DNA of 64,000 bases from Planktothrix agardhii NIES-204. Its GTDB lineage: Bacteria; Cyanobacteriota; Cyanobacteriia; Cyanobacteriales; Microcoleaceae. Made by a program: the position numbers and the translations under genes. Within the stretch, counting starts at the first letter, position 1. Each line of letters begins with the position of its first letter. Shown here piece by piece: positions 45,213-55,659 of this stretch. The stretch spans positions 4,699,001 through 4,763,000 of the forward strand of contig AP017991.1 in NCBI GenBank assembly GCA_003609755.1, written 5' to 3'. The notes under the pieces are model-generated. The model had not been told where the DNA came from. It saw nothing but the letters and a program-made list of their open reading frames with translations, and ran no database searches.

Positions 45213-45242
45213 TATCCCCTGCCTTCGAGTGGGGGATTTTTA
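45213..45242 (+). terminator. Rho-independent terminator of psaAB
   Basis: ATCCCC-(loop around TGCCTTCGAGTG)-GGGGAT followed by TTTT. It directly abuts the stop codon of the opposing restriction-enzyme gene and may serve both directions. Confidence 0.8.
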
Positions 45243-45764
45243 TTGGTTATTTTTTAATAAGTAAAGAGGATTTAACTGATTAATTCCTACCCCATTTTCA
45301 AATCTTTGTAGCCATTGATCATGTTTTTCAGCTACAAATTGATAATCAAATGATATCAAAACTTTTTTGCTTGTTTCATCTACAATTACCTGAAAACCTC
45401 TATCGCTTCGATTTAAACCATGAATGGTTTGTCGAAAGCTCATTTCCGTTTCTGGATATTTCTTACCGGCTTCTTTATGCCTCCACCCATAGCAAGGTAG
45501 TAATAATTTGGATACCAGTTTTAATTCAGTAGGAGAGGGTTCAACATGAAATAATGTCGTTAAAGAGGTTGTATTAATTCGTTGAGTTTTTAATTCCCAT
45601 TCAGCAGCATTAGGTATGGGTAGGTTATTCTCAGTAATACCGAGTAAATCTTCGAGAGTATTACCAATTCTACCATCATTTCCTTTCCGAGCATTTTGGA
45701 TATATCCTAGCTCACGAATTCTTGCTAATTCCGCTTTTAGTTCATCTTTGGTGTATATTTTCAT
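45240..45764 (-). CDS. MvaI/BcnI-type restriction endonuclease, apparently short
   Basis: 174 residues with the MvaI/BcnI core: NTLEDLLGITENNLPIPNAA carries the first catalytic Glu, EWELKTQR the ExK pair, and TTLFHVEPSP follows. MvaI and BcnI cleave CCWGG or CCSGG, but the site is not determinable here. The known enzymes are about 240-250 residues; this one ends at NPLYLLKNNQ, right at the psaB terminator, so about 65-75 C-terminal residues seem missing. It overlaps the methylase gene by 4 bp. Confidence 0.8.
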   Translation of the reverse strand: MKIYTKDELKAELARIRELGYIQNARKGNDGRIGNTLEDLLGITENNLPIPNAAEWELKTQRINTTSLTTLFHVEPSPTELKLVSKLLLPCYGWRHKEAGKKYPETEMSFRQTIHGLNRSDRGFQVIVDETSKKVLISFDYQFVAEKHDQWLQRFENGVGINQLNPLYLLKNNQ

Positions 45765-46510
45765 GAAAATGATAATTCTAATTGAGGTGTATCAGTTCTT
45801 AGTCTTTGTTCGGCTTGTTGACAGTATTCTGCCGATAGATCAATGCCAATAAAACTTCTTCCTAGCCTTTTTGCTGCTACTGCTGTAGTGCCACTTCCCA
45901 TAAAAGGATCAAGAATTATTTGGGCATTTGTTGACTCAATACATCGCTTTGCTAATGCTATCGTAAAAGGTGCGGGATGGGAGTTATTCATTTCCTGCGT
46001 GAACTCCCAAACATCACCATGAGCATTAGCTTTAGGTGTCAACTTAAATTTTGGCTTAGTGATTAAATAAATGACTTCGTAGGTGGGTAAGAAATAACCC
46101 GGGTTGAAGTTAATTCCTCCTTTTCGTCGCCAAATGATAATTTGTCGGACTGGAAAACCCGAAACTATATCTTGTCTGTCTTGAAGCAAACCATCTTGAA
46201 CCCGCCATTTATGGTTGTAAAATATTGCCCCATCATCTTTTAATAAACGTATCATTTGCGATAGACATTCTCTTTGCCATTCCACATATTTTTCGTGGGG
46301 CATATTGTCGTCATAGTCTGAATAACCATGCACAAGTTCAGCATTTTTCCACTTGCCACCTCTGCCATCCTTCATCCCATTTCCGGTAGAATTTTTCAGG
46401 TTGTAGGGTGGGGAAGTTACAACTAAATCCAGACAATTATCTGGCATTCGACTCATTATGGATATACAATCTCCACAAATAAACTTATCTAATAATTCAT
46501 TCTGATTCAT
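45761..46510 (-). CDS. DNA methyltransferase (N4-cytosine or N6-adenine), restriction partner
   Basis: 249 residues, beta-type order: TSPPYNL catalytic loop (about 31-37) first and the SAM-binding DPFMGSGTTAVAAKRLG (about 202-218) near the end. TSPPY fits N4-cytosine and some N6-adenine enzymes; partners of MvaI-type nucleases methylate cytosine N4, so that is likelier. It protects host DNA from the nuclease encoded downstream. It starts with ATG and probably heads the operon. Confidence 0.88.
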   Translation of the reverse strand: MNQNELLDKFICGDCISIMSRMPDNCLDLVVTSPPYNLKNSTGNGMKDGRGGKWKNAELVHGYSDYDDNMPHEKYVEWQRECLSQMIRLLKDDGAIFYNHKWRVQDGLLQDRQDIVSGFPVRQIIIWRRKGGINFNPGYFLPTYEVIYLITKPKFKLTPKANAHGDVWEFTQEMNNSHPAPFTIALAKRCIESTNAQIILDPFMGSGTTAVAAKRLGRSFIGIDLSAEYCQQAEQRLRTDTPQLELSFS

Positions 46511-46865
46511 TATTTATTCCTGATAATAACTTAAAGGTCTTTTATTTGAGTAAAAATAACTAGATATTGACCTGCATTTGCTTTAAAAACACAGCTTTTG
46601 CCTCCAGTCAAGAGCTACTCAAAAAAATTGATTATTTTCCAGTATCCATGATTTACGGTAAAATACTTATAGACCCAAAGGGTAATGGAAAATGAGTTCA
46701 GCTAATGATCAACTTTCCCTTAACTTTGAGCTAGTTTTAGCCTTGGTCAAACAACTGCAACACTATCATAACCCATAGTGAAGATAACCTCCATTTGCTC
46801 GGCTAACACTAACATAAATACGTCTTTAGTTAAAAATCCAGTTAAAGCTATAGATTTAATATAAA
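46511..46865. other. Intergenic stretch with a possible small antitoxin fragment
   Basis: It holds a 28-codon frame at 46692-46778, MSSANDQLSLNFELVLALVK and then QLQHYHNP-stop. This resembles the N-terminus of small cyanobacterial antitoxin-like proteins (NFELVLxLVKQLP). It is too short to be functional on its own and may be a remnant. Nothing else is seen; the kinase promoter must lie in the second half. Confidence 0.35.
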
Positions 46866-48878
46866 ATGAGTGTCTCCACCTCGGTATTAACGGAATTGGT
46901 GCAGTTTTTGCCCAGTTTAAAGCCCCAAATTTATTTTAAATCCTCTTTAACTGCCCTATCTCATGCGATGGAGGATCAAGTTTTAGCCACAACTGAACAA
47001 CCTCTAGTAATTGCTACCTTTCAACAGGAAAGATTTTATCGTCAAGAAGCTCACCGTTACCGAAAAATTGCCGCGATCACACCCCAGGTTTATGTGATGG
47101 CAGCCGAAAAAACAGAGTTTCAAAACTCCTCTGATATTCACGAAACAGTAGCATTTGATCCCCAGGATAAACTGAGTCAAGAATGGAATTTATTGGTTTT
47201 AGGACAATATTATGCAACCTGTTTAGTTTGTGTTGAACGCGAAGATTTAGTACAGAATTCCGATATAACCGAAAAATTATTAATGGATCAGGCTCGTCCC
47301 TTTGAAGGGATTTGGACATCCGATCGGCAAGTTTCGATTAAGGTTGCCGAATTACTATTAGAACGGACTTTATATTACCGTCCTGAATTAGCTGAAAAAG
47401 TTGAACAAGCCTTTCTATTTTATAATATTCGTTCCGCAACTAAAAAAAGTAAAAAATCTTCAAATCGAACAAAATCTAATTCGAGTTCTAGCGATTATTC
47501 TTCCCTGAATGATCCCTTTGCTTATCGTTTAGTCACCTATTTACAAGCGGGTCAACATAAACTTTTACGAGTTTATCGGTCTTTAGCTGCTAAGGAACGA
47601 AAAGAACGTTTAGTTAATTCTATTACATCCACCATTCGCCAATCTCTCAATCCTCAAGAGGTGATTAAAGTCGCAACTCATGAGTTAGGGGAAGCTATGG
47701 GTGCTTGTCGTTGTCTGATTTATCGCTGCAAAGCCACGGATAATTCTGTTAAAATTTCTAATGAATATTTATGTAATGATGTAGTTTCTATCATCGGAAA
47801 AACTTGGCTTTTGCGAGAAAATCCGCTCTTTCAAGAAGTTGTTAAACGTCAAGAACCAATTTATATTAATCAAACGGATGAAATTGACATAGACTGGCTT
47901 AATAACAATAATAATAATTCAGTAAAATCCCAAGAATCCTTAAAAAAAATAACCCAAAAATTGGAAATTAAAGGTTGGTTAATGATTCCTATTTTATACC
48001 AAGGTCAACTTTTGGGAATGGTAGAATTACACCAATGTAATTGTAATCTTTCCGAGTGGCAAGAAGATGATTTATTAATGGTAGATGCGATCGCAACTCA
48101 ACTAGGTGCTGCAATTATTCAAGCGGAAACCTATGCCAACTTAGAAGATCTAAACCAACAATTAGAAGCATTAGAACGGACTCGTAGTAATTTAATTGCG
48201 ATTACCGGCCATGAACTTAGAACTCCCTTATCCACCATTTTAATTTGTTTAGAAAGTTTGAATCAAGAACCAGATATGCCCGTGGAAATGCGAAAAGTAA
48301 TGTTAGATACGGCCTTAGAAGATGCAGAAAGGTTAAGAAAATTAGTCCAAGATTTTTTAAAATTGTCTCATTTAGAAAGTGGTCGAGTTGATTGGAACCC
48401 CGAATCTTTAAGACTCAAAGAATGTATTGATTTAGCAATTAGTGGAATTCGTACCCATCATAATCAAAATCAAGTTCCCGCGATTCAAACAGAAGTTCCC
48501 TCGAATTTACCTTTAGTTCAAGCCGACGGCGAATGGTTAGTAGAATTACTCTCTAAACTATTAGATAATGCCTGTAAATTTACCAATTCTGATGGTAAAG
48601 TTAAAATTAACGCCAAATGTAATGGAGATCAAATGATGGAAGTGACGATCTCCGATACCGGACGGGGGATTGAACCCAATCGTTTAGACGCGGTATTTGA
48701 GCGGTTTTATCAAGAAGAAGGTTCCTTGCGTCGGAGTGTGGGTGGAACGGGCCTAGGATTAGCGATCAGCAGACAAATTGTGAATGGTTGGGGCGGGGAA
48801 ATTTGGGCAGATTCTCAGGGGAAAAATCAAGGGAGTCAGTTCCATTTTACGATTCCTTATGTTGAAAGTGATTCTTGA
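46866..48878 (+). CDS. DICT-GAF hybrid sensor histidine kinase
   Basis: 670 residues. A DICT domain (about 1-170, starting VSTSVLTELVQFLPSLKPQI), a linker, a GAF domain (about 250-425, VATHELGEAMGACRCLIYRC), then HisKA with phosphoacceptor His in ITGHELRTPLSTIL and HATPase with DNACKFT, DTGRGI and GTGLGLAI boxes. No transmembrane segment, so a cytoplasmic sensor. DICT domains accompany two-component and diguanylate-cyclase proteins, especially in cyanobacteria. No adjacent response regulator. Confidence 0.93.
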   Translation: MSVSTSVLTELVQFLPSLKPQIYFKSSLTALSHAMEDQVLATTEQPLVIATFQQERFYRQEAHRYRKIAAITPQVYVMAAEKTEFQNSSDIHETVAFDPQDKLSQEWNLLVLGQYYATCLVCVEREDLVQNSDITEKLLMDQARPFEGIWTSDRQVSIKVAELLLERTLYYRPELAEKVEQAFLFYNIRSATKKSKKSSNRTKSNSSSSDYSSLNDPFAYRLVTYLQAGQHKLLRVYRSLAAKERKERLVNSITSTIRQSLNPQEVIKVATHELGEAMGACRCLIYRCKATDNSVKISNEYLCNDVVSIIGKTWLLRENPLFQEVVKRQEPIYINQTDEIDIDWLNNNNNNSVKSQESLKKITQKLEIKGWLMIPILYQGQLLGMVELHQCNCNLSEWQEDDLLMVDAIATQLGAAIIQAETYANLEDLNQQLEALERTRSNLIAITGHELRTPLSTILICLESLNQEPDMPVEMRKVMLDTALEDAERLRKLVQDFLKLSHLESGRVDWNPESLRLKECIDLAISGIRTHHNQNQVPAIQTEVPSNLPLVQADGEWLVELLSKLLDNACKFTNSDGKVKINAKCNGDQMMEVTISDTGRGIEPNRLDAVFERFYQEEGSLRRSVGGTGLGLAISRQIVNGWGGEIWADSQGKNQGSQFHFTIPYVESDS

Positions 48879-48881
48879 CTT

Positions 48882-48988
48882 GTAGTAAGTCTTTTAGGGC
48901 TATCTAACTCTGAGTCCTGAAGGACTCTACGAGTTTTGTAGTAAGCCCTTTAGGGCTATCTAACTCTGAGTCCTGAAGGACTCACTAC
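48882..48988. repeat. Tandem pair of palindromic repeats
   Basis: Two copies (48882-48930 and 48938-48988) of a roughly 50-bp unit beginning GTAGTAAG and ending CTCACTAC/CTCTAC, with the inner palindrome AGTCCTGAAGGACT. The outer string matches 25407-25428. They may terminate the kinase transcript. Confidence 0.75.
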
Positions 48989-49052
48989 AATAGTGACCAG
49001 TGTGGTAAAACATGAGATCCTAGAAAGAGTCAACAATAGTAAATTGAGTTAG

Positions 49053-50018
<966 letters not shown>

Positions 50019-50047
50019 TAAAACGCTTTTAATTGTTGGTAAATAGA

Positions 50048-50129
50048 ACCCCTCCCCTTCCCCCCCTAGCCCGCACGGGGGGTTTGGGGGCCTGTTCCCT
50101 GCTATACAATTCATTTAGGATTGCTATAG
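50048..50129. repeat. Partial MITE-like dispersed element
   Basis: Core CCCCCCTAGCCCGCACGGGG and right end TAGGATTGCTATAG (50116-50129). The left end is lacking compared with 950-1123. Confidence 0.65.
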
Positions 50130-50162
50130 ATTATAATTATGTTAATCAACAAGGAGGTTAAA

Positions 50163-50720
50163 ATGTCAATCCAAGTTTTAAAAAGATATTTTACCGTTGA
50201 AGACTATCAGAAAATGGGAGAAGTTGGGGTTTTTAAAGCCGATGAAAATAATGAATTAGTAGCAGGAGAAATCATTAAAATGTCACCAATTGGAAAACGT
50301 CATGCGGCTTGTGTACGACGGTTGGATTATTTATTGAATCGTCAGTTAGGCGAGCGCGTTATTATTGATACTCAAAACCCGATTCAATTAAATAATTTAT
50401 CACAACCTCAACCCGATTTAGTTCTACTGCAACCTCGTCCAGATTTTTATGAAGAAAGACATCCACAACCCTCAGATATTATATTATTAATAGAAGTCTC
50501 AGATACAACAATTGATTTTGACCAACAGGTAAAAATTCCTCTCTATTGTCAGAGTGATATTCAGGAAGTTTGGTTAATTGACCTGAATCAAAATATTGTC
50601 CGCGTGTATCGCACTCCCACCGCCAACGGTTATCAATCTATTCAGTTTTTTACAGTAGAACAAACCTTAACTTTAGCTGCTTTTCCTGAATTTAATATCA
50701 ACATTAATCAGATTTTTTGA
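50163..50720 (+). CDS. Uma2-family (DUF820) putative endonuclease
   Basis: 185 residues from ATG 50163, which sits 5 bases after a perfect AAGGAGG; an upstream ATG at 50139 is less likely. PD-(D/E)xK-type fold with PQPDLVLLQ and DIILLIEVSDTTIDFD (acidic pair and E-V-S). Uma2 proteins are very common in cyanobacteria, often in multiple copies; activity is unproven. It follows a MITE-like repeat. Confidence 0.88.
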   Translation: MSIQVLKRYFTVEDYQKMGEVGVFKADENNELVAGEIIKMSPIGKRHAACVRRLDYLLNRQLGERVIIDTQNPIQLNNLSQPQPDLVLLQPRPDFYEERHPQPSDIILLIEVSDTTIDFDQQVKIPLYCQSDIQEVWLIDLNQNIVRVYRTPTANGYQSIQFFTVEQTLTLAAFPEFNININQIF

Positions 50721-50751
50721 CAATTATCTAAATTATTTAAAACCAATAAAA

Positions 50752-52176
50752 TTAAGGAACTGGAACAAAATCATAACCCAATCCCGAAGTATTTCCGGGT
50801 TCAATTGTAACTAATTGTAATGGTTGATTGCGATCGCCCGATGGTAAAAATCTAATCACACCCGTTGCACCTTGGGGAGTAAAATCTGGGGCGGAAAGTG
50901 CTTGTTGAACCCCGGTTCGGGTAGGGTTTTTAGTAATAGCAGCAACCAAGGCTTTTGTAGCATCATAGGCGGTGGCGGTACGCCAGTTAACACTCGCTCC
51001 CCAGAGTTGATTTGCTGTTTGAGCAAAAGCCGAATTAGGATTAGCTAAAATATGCCAAGGAATTGCAATTACCATCCCCAACGCATCACTTCCAACCTTC
51101 AATGTTTCCGGTCGATATAAACTATCCCCGCCCAATAAAGGTAACTGTCTCCGATTAATTCTCACCACTTGTAACGCCTGTTCAATAGTAGAAGAATCGG
51201 GAGTTAATACAATTACTTCTGCTCCCTGTTGGCGGGCTTGTTCTAGGGATTGAAGCGGGTTAAAATCAGGTTTTGCAATATCAAAAATACTGACTATTTC
51301 GCCCCCATCTCCACTTAAAGCAGTGGTAAATTCTGTTTGTAGGGAATTACTATATTGATTAGCACTATTAAAAAATATTACCGCTTTTTTTAAGTTTAAC
51401 TTATTTAGTAAATATCGAGATAAACTACTTCCAGCAAAGCGATCACTAGGAACAGTTCTAAAAATAAAGTCTCCCGCATTAGAAATATTTGTTGATGTAC
51501 TTGTAGGAGAAATTAAGACTAATTTCCCTGCTTCATAAATCGGTGCTGCGGCTTCGGTGGTATTACTCCCAAAATGACCAACTACTCCTAAAACTTCTGA
51601 ATTATTGACTAATTTTTGAGCAACTTCTTTAGCAACTTCAGGACTATTATCATCATTGACAATAATCACATTTAATGATTTTCCTGCAATTCCTCCCCCT
51701 TGATTGACTTCTATTTGAGCTTGAGCAACTCCCCTTAAAATCTCCTGGGCGGTATTAACAGAAGTTCCAATCGGAATCGAGACAGCTATAGTATAAAAGG
51801 GTTGATTATTTTGCAGAATTTGGGCGTTATTTCGATAGACTAAGGCTTCAGGATCGTTTTTATTTTGTTGTAAAGCTGCATTAAATTGTTGAACAGCGTT
51901 CTGATATTGACGAGACGCTAAAGCCGCAACTCCCGCCTGTTTGAGAGCTAAATTTCCTGAAGCAATTAAAACTTTTTCCCCTTGACTAATTCGAGTTTCG
52001 ATAGGCCCAACCGCAATATTAGGTGAGGACGTTGGGGGTAAAGTTCCAGAGGGGTTATTCGTATTCAATAGGGGTTTAGGAGAAAATCTGAAAAATAAAA
52101 AATAACCCGCCCCTAATAAGCTCCCTGTAATTAGCAGGGCTAAAAATAAGATTAGAGATTCATTTTTTTGAGACAT
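50752..52176 (-). CDS. Membrane-anchored LivK-type periplasmic binding protein with TPR
   Basis: 474 residues. N-terminal helix LILFLALLITGSLLGAGYFL anchors it; a TPR-like stretch at 80-115 (AALASRQYQNAVQQFNAALQ) follows; then a two-lobe receptor of the Leu/Ile/Val type from about 135 (PIGTSVNTAQEILRGVAQAQ, VVGHFGSNTTEAAAPIYEAG). No permease is near. Its start region is very like that of the neighbouring PstS-type protein (SQKNE / AQKND then ALLITG), suggesting a shared membrane location. It may sense rather than transport. Confidence 0.85.
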   Translation of the reverse strand: MSQKNESLILFLALLITGSLLGAGYFLFFRFSPKPLLNTNNPSGTLPPTSSPNIAVGPIETRISQGEKVLIASGNLALKQAGVAALASRQYQNAVQQFNAALQQNKNDPEALVYRNNAQILQNNQPFYTIAVSIPIGTSVNTAQEILRGVAQAQIEVNQGGGIAGKSLNVIIVNDDNSPEVAKEVAQKLVNNSEVLGVVGHFGSNTTEAAAPIYEAGKLVLISPTSTSTNISNAGDFIFRTVPSDRFAGSSLSRYLLNKLNLKKAVIFFNSANQYSNSLQTEFTTALSGDGGEIVSIFDIAKPDFNPLQSLEQARQQGAEVIVLTPDSSTIEQALQVVRINRRQLPLLGGDSLYRPETLKVGSDALGMVIAIPWHILANPNSAFAQTANQLWGASVNWRTATAYDATKALVAAITKNPTRTGVQQALSAPDFTPQGATGVIRFLPSGDRNQPLQLVTIEPGNTSGLGYDFVPVP

Positions 52177-52279
52177 CGGATTATAAATTGATTGATGCTT
52201 AGGTTCTATTTTAACATTTTTTTCTGGGATTAACCTCTAATCTAAGTTAACAGACAGAAACATACCCAGCCCAGAAAAC

Positions 52280-53362
52280 TTAACGGATTCTAATAAATCC
52301 CAATTTTTCAATTAAATCTTGACCTTGAGAAGTTAATAAAAGTTGAGTGTATGCTTCCCCGGCTTGTTGTTCAGCTTGATTATTTTGTTTGACAATAATA
52401 AATAAACGTCTGGTAAGAGGATATTCTCCATTTTTAAATACAACAGAATCAATTTGATTCCGTTGTTGAGGGCAATTTTCCGGTGGAATTAAGGGGTTTT
52501 TATAGGGTTGAACTAAAGCATCAGATGTTATACCAATAGCTAGGGGTTTGATTTTACATTGTTCGACAACTTCCGGGGCGGAAGCATAATATATTCCCCC
52601 AGGATTATTAGCGATTTCTCTTAGGGCTTCTGTAGTGGTAGGAATAAATTTTACCGCTTCTCCAAAAGACTCTTTTCCTAATACATTCAGGATGAAAAAT
52701 TCCGTTGTTCCTCCGGCTTCTTTAGTCCGAGAATAGGCAACAATTGGAATATTTTCGCCTCCGAGTTGATTCCAATTAGTGATTTTACCTGTATAAATTT
52801 GTTTTAATTCGTTGATAGTTAACCCTTGAATATTCAAGTTAGGATTAACCGCCACTACAATCCCATCAAGAGCAATAGGAACTTCGATTAAATTTAACCC
52901 CCTTTGTCGGGCTTGTTGATATTCTGATTCTTGCAAAGGTCGGGAAGATTCAGCAAAGGTAATTTGATTATCAATTAACATTTTAATCCCACTTCCTGAA
53001 CCTGGGGATTGACTGGGATTTTGAAAATATCGTAATTGAAATTGAGGAAAAATATTTTGAATTTCGGGATTAATTACTTTACGAATTGGTGCAAATGTGG
53101 TACTCCCGCCATAGGTAAAAAGTCCATTAGGAACATTAGGAACTTCAGCAAAGGTTTTAAAATCTTTTGTGGAGATTTGAGGGACAGAGGTAGGTGGAAT
53201 TGGGGTCGGTTTAGGTGGAATTGAACTTGAGGGAGAGGGATTAGAATTTAAGACTGTGGGCAAATTCATATTGCGAGTAAACCACCAAATTCCGCCACCA
53301 ATTAATCCTCCGGTAATCAGTAAGGCTAGGATTAAAGTTGTAGTGTCATTTTTTTGAGCCAT
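52280..53362 (-). CDS. Membrane-anchored PstS-type binding protein
   Basis: 360 residues from the ATG at 53362 (a TTG at 53371 is in frame). N-terminal anchor LILALLITGGLIGGGIWWF, a Pro/Ser linker, then a PstS-like fold: LFTYGGSTTFAPIRKVINPE (ligand loop), FAESSRPLQESEYQQA, VAYSRTKEAGGTTEFFI. Such PstS/SphX-like proteins bind phosphate or another oxyanion. No pst genes follow. The match to the next protein's N-terminus suggests they were built from one anchor module. Confidence 0.87.
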   Translation of the reverse strand: MAQKNDTTTLILALLITGGLIGGGIWWFTRNMNLPTVLNSNPSPSSSIPPKPTPIPPTSVPQISTKDFKTFAEVPNVPNGLFTYGGSTTFAPIRKVINPEIQNIFPQFQLRYFQNPSQSPGSGSGIKMLIDNQITFAESSRPLQESEYQQARQRGLNLIEVPIALDGIVVAVNPNLNIQGLTINELKQIYTGKITNWNQLGGENIPIVAYSRTKEAGGTTEFFILNVLGKESFGEAVKFIPTTTEALREIANNPGGIYYASAPEVVEQCKIKPLAIGITSDALVQPYKNPLIPPENCPQQRNQIDSVVFKNGEYPLTRRLFIIVKQNNQAEQQAGEAYTQLLLTSQGQDLIEKLGFIRIR

Positions 53363-53500
53363 AAATCTCAAGGGTTTTGGATATTAGGTAAAATTTTAAC
53401 ACTTTTGTAGGATTGTCGGGGCAGTTATTGATATAATATTACTAAAATGGTCAAATAATGGCACAAAAATCATTAAGGATAATTCAAGGAATAATTGTTT

Positions 53501-54070
53501 ATGGTGTCCTCAATAGAATCTCAATCCAAGATATCTTTAGACGAGTTTTTGCAATTACCAGAAACGAAGCCAGCGAGTGAATATATTAATAGTTATATCT
53601 ATCAAAAATCTATGCCACAAGGAGAACATAGTATTTTACAAACTCGCTTAGTGACTGCGATTAATCGAGTGGGTGAACCGCAGAAATTAGCCTATGTACT
53701 GACCGAATTGCGTTGCATTTTTGGGGGGAGTTCAATTGTTCCAGATATTGCTATTTTTGAATGGGATAATATTCCTTTACGCCCTAATAAAAGGATTAAA
53801 AATCGGTTTGAAATTCCTCCAGATTGGATCATTGAAATTCTCTCTCCAGAACAATCTCCTAATCGAGTGATTCAAAAAATTGCTTTCTGTCTTAATCATG
53901 GAACAAAGTTAGGTTGGTTTATCGATCCTGAAGATGAATCTGTCAGTATTTTTCAACCGAATTGCATTCCAGAAGTTAAATTAGGTATGGATAGTTTACC
54001 TGTGCTGAATGTGTTAAATGATTGGCAATTTTCGGTAACAGATTTATTCAGTTTGCTCTATTTAGTTTAG
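53501..54070 (+). CDS. Uma2-family putative endonuclease
   Basis: 189 residues from ATG 53501 (TTG 53495 also possible). Acidic pattern VPDIAIFEW and DWIIEILSPEQSPNRVIQKI, and VSIFQPN at the C-terminus. It is a second member of the family within 4 kb, but not close to the first in sequence. The reading frame is intact. Confidence 0.87.
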   Translation: MVSSIESQSKISLDEFLQLPETKPASEYINSYIYQKSMPQGEHSILQTRLVTAINRVGEPQKLAYVLTELRCIFGGSSIVPDIAIFEWDNIPLRPNKRIKNRFEIPPDWIIEILSPEQSPNRVIQKIAFCLNHGTKLGWFIDPEDESVSIFQPNCIPEVKLGMDSLPVLNVLNDWQFSVTDLFSLLYLV

Positions 54071-54087
54071 TTTTTTAGTATCCTCGT

Positions 54088-55497
54088 TTATAGAAATCGT
54101 TTGAGCATGATATAAATTAAGCGGAATAAAGTAGTTACAGCTACGCTAAATACAGCCACAATTAAAGGGACTATTATTAATAGGTTATCAAAATCATTAA
54201 ATTTATTAAATGTTAATAAAATAAAGTATAAAACTCCTATAGATATTAACGGGATAATGATAAAATCTAACCCGACTTCAATCCAACGGTGATATAGGGC
54301 AAATATTAATCCCGTGACCCCGACTAAACCAATGATTAATAAAAAAATAGGGGAGAAATCCAATTCAAATTCCTTAAATATAGCAAATCCTAAACTAGCA
54401 AAAACCCCAACTTCAAACCCAACAAAGGCGGCATTAGATAACAATTCCAAGGTAGAAAAAGGACGAGTTATTGTTAAAGGTTGAACGGAAGTTACAGAAG
54501 GAGAAAGGGGAGGAGAAGGGAGTGGAGGAGGTTGGGGAATGGGTTGAATTTGGGGAGAGTTTAAGGCGGTTAAAACTTGAGTAGCGGAACCAAAGCGATC
54601 GCTAGGTGTAGGTAATAACATTTTATCTAAAATATTAGCTAATTCATCGGAAACCCCAACAAATTGTTTCCAGTTCCATTGATTACTATAACTATCAAAT
54701 AGCTCTTGGGGTTCTTTTGCTGTTAATAAGACAAGACAAGTCACCGCTAACGCATATAAATCCGTCGAAGGAAAGACAGTATAACCTCGCATTTGTTCAG
54801 GGGGTGCAAACCCCAGGGAATAAATTCCAGTTGATGTTCCCCCTGGACTTTGGGTGACTTGTTTAACTGCACCAAAATCTAATAAATGTAAAATTCCTTG
54901 GCGATCGCGCATAATATTAGAAGGTTTAATATCACGGTGAATCACATCATGATCATGAACAAATTCTAGGATTTTAAGAATTTCCTGTAGCACTTCTCGG
55001 ACTTCCGCTTCCGAAAATTGTCCCTTTGAATTTATTTCTGCTTCTAAATTTTCGCCATTAATATACTCTTGAACAATATAAAAAAATTGTTCCGTTTTTG
55101 ATGTTCGCCATCCGGGTGCTTCTAAAGGAAAATAGGCAAATAAATCGGGAATTTGGGGATGCTTATTACCTAATTGTTCCAAAACATGAGCTTCTCTTTC
55201 AAATAAAATCTGAGCCGTTGCTAATTGTTGAGGGTTTAAATCAGATGAGGGTTTAAATTGTTTAACTACACAATATTTAAAGGTAGGAGAACGGCGATCT
55301 TTAGCTAAATAGGCTGTCCCAAATCCCCCTTGTCCTAATAATATTTCCGGTAGATAACGACCATCTAAAATTAAAGGCATTCCGCAGGTGGTACAGAATT
55401 TTTGCTGTACTGTTTTGAGGGTCATTTGATCATCTAAATCCGTAAAATTATTGCGATCAGCCCCCAGACAGCCCGGACGAGTACAGTAAATTTTCAT
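54088..55497 (-). CDS. Membrane Ser/Thr protein kinase with N-terminal Cys motif
   Basis: 469 residues. N-terminal zinc-ribbon-like CTRPGC and CTTCGMPL (about 4-40), then a kinase domain: glycine loop LGQGGFGTAYLAKD, Lys in VVKQF, catalytic HDVIHRDIKPSNIM, DFGAVKQ, ending near 310. A Pro-rich linker and about four membrane helices complete it. This is the cyanobacterial four-Cys kinase type. It is in the same orientation as the two binding-protein genes; signalling between them is possible but unproven. Confidence 0.9.
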   Translation of the reverse strand: MKIYCTRPGCLGADRNNFTDLDDQMTLKTVQQKFCTTCGMPLILDGRYLPEILLGQGGFGTAYLAKDRRSPTFKYCVVKQFKPSSDLNPQQLATAQILFEREAHVLEQLGNKHPQIPDLFAYFPLEAPGWRTSKTEQFFYIVQEYINGENLEAEINSKGQFSEAEVREVLQEILKILEFVHDHDVIHRDIKPSNIMRDRQGILHLLDFGAVKQVTQSPGGTSTGIYSLGFAPPEQMRGYTVFPSTDLYALAVTCLVLLTAKEPQELFDSYSNQWNWKQFVGVSDELANILDKMLLPTPSDRFGSATQVLTALNSPQIQPIPQPPPLPSPPLSPSVTSVQPLTITRPFSTLELLSNAAFVGFEVGVFASLGFAIFKEFELDFSPIFLLIIGLVGVTGLIFALYHRWIEVGLDFIIIPLISIGVLYFILLTFNKFNDFDNLLIIVPLIVAVFSVAVTTLFRLIYIMLKRFL

Positions 55498-55530
55498 ATT
55501 GTTACTGCCGATAAAAAATTAAAAACGCAG

Positions 55531-55650
55531 GTTGTAACATTTTAATACTGATATGAAACAGTCAGAAGTATTATCCGGTGTTCCGGTGTTCCGGTGTTCC
55601 CTATTCCCTATTCCCTTTTGATCAAGACAACTCAAATAAGATTGCTATAG
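55531..55650. repeat. MITE-like element, right part
   Basis: GTTGTAACATTTTAATACTG and ATATGAAACAGTCAGAAGTA match 970-1010. A triplicated GGTGTTCC follows, and the right end AGATTGCTATAG is at 55639-55650. The left inverted end is missing. Confidence 0.65.
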
Positions 55651-55659
55651 GTCTTGAGT

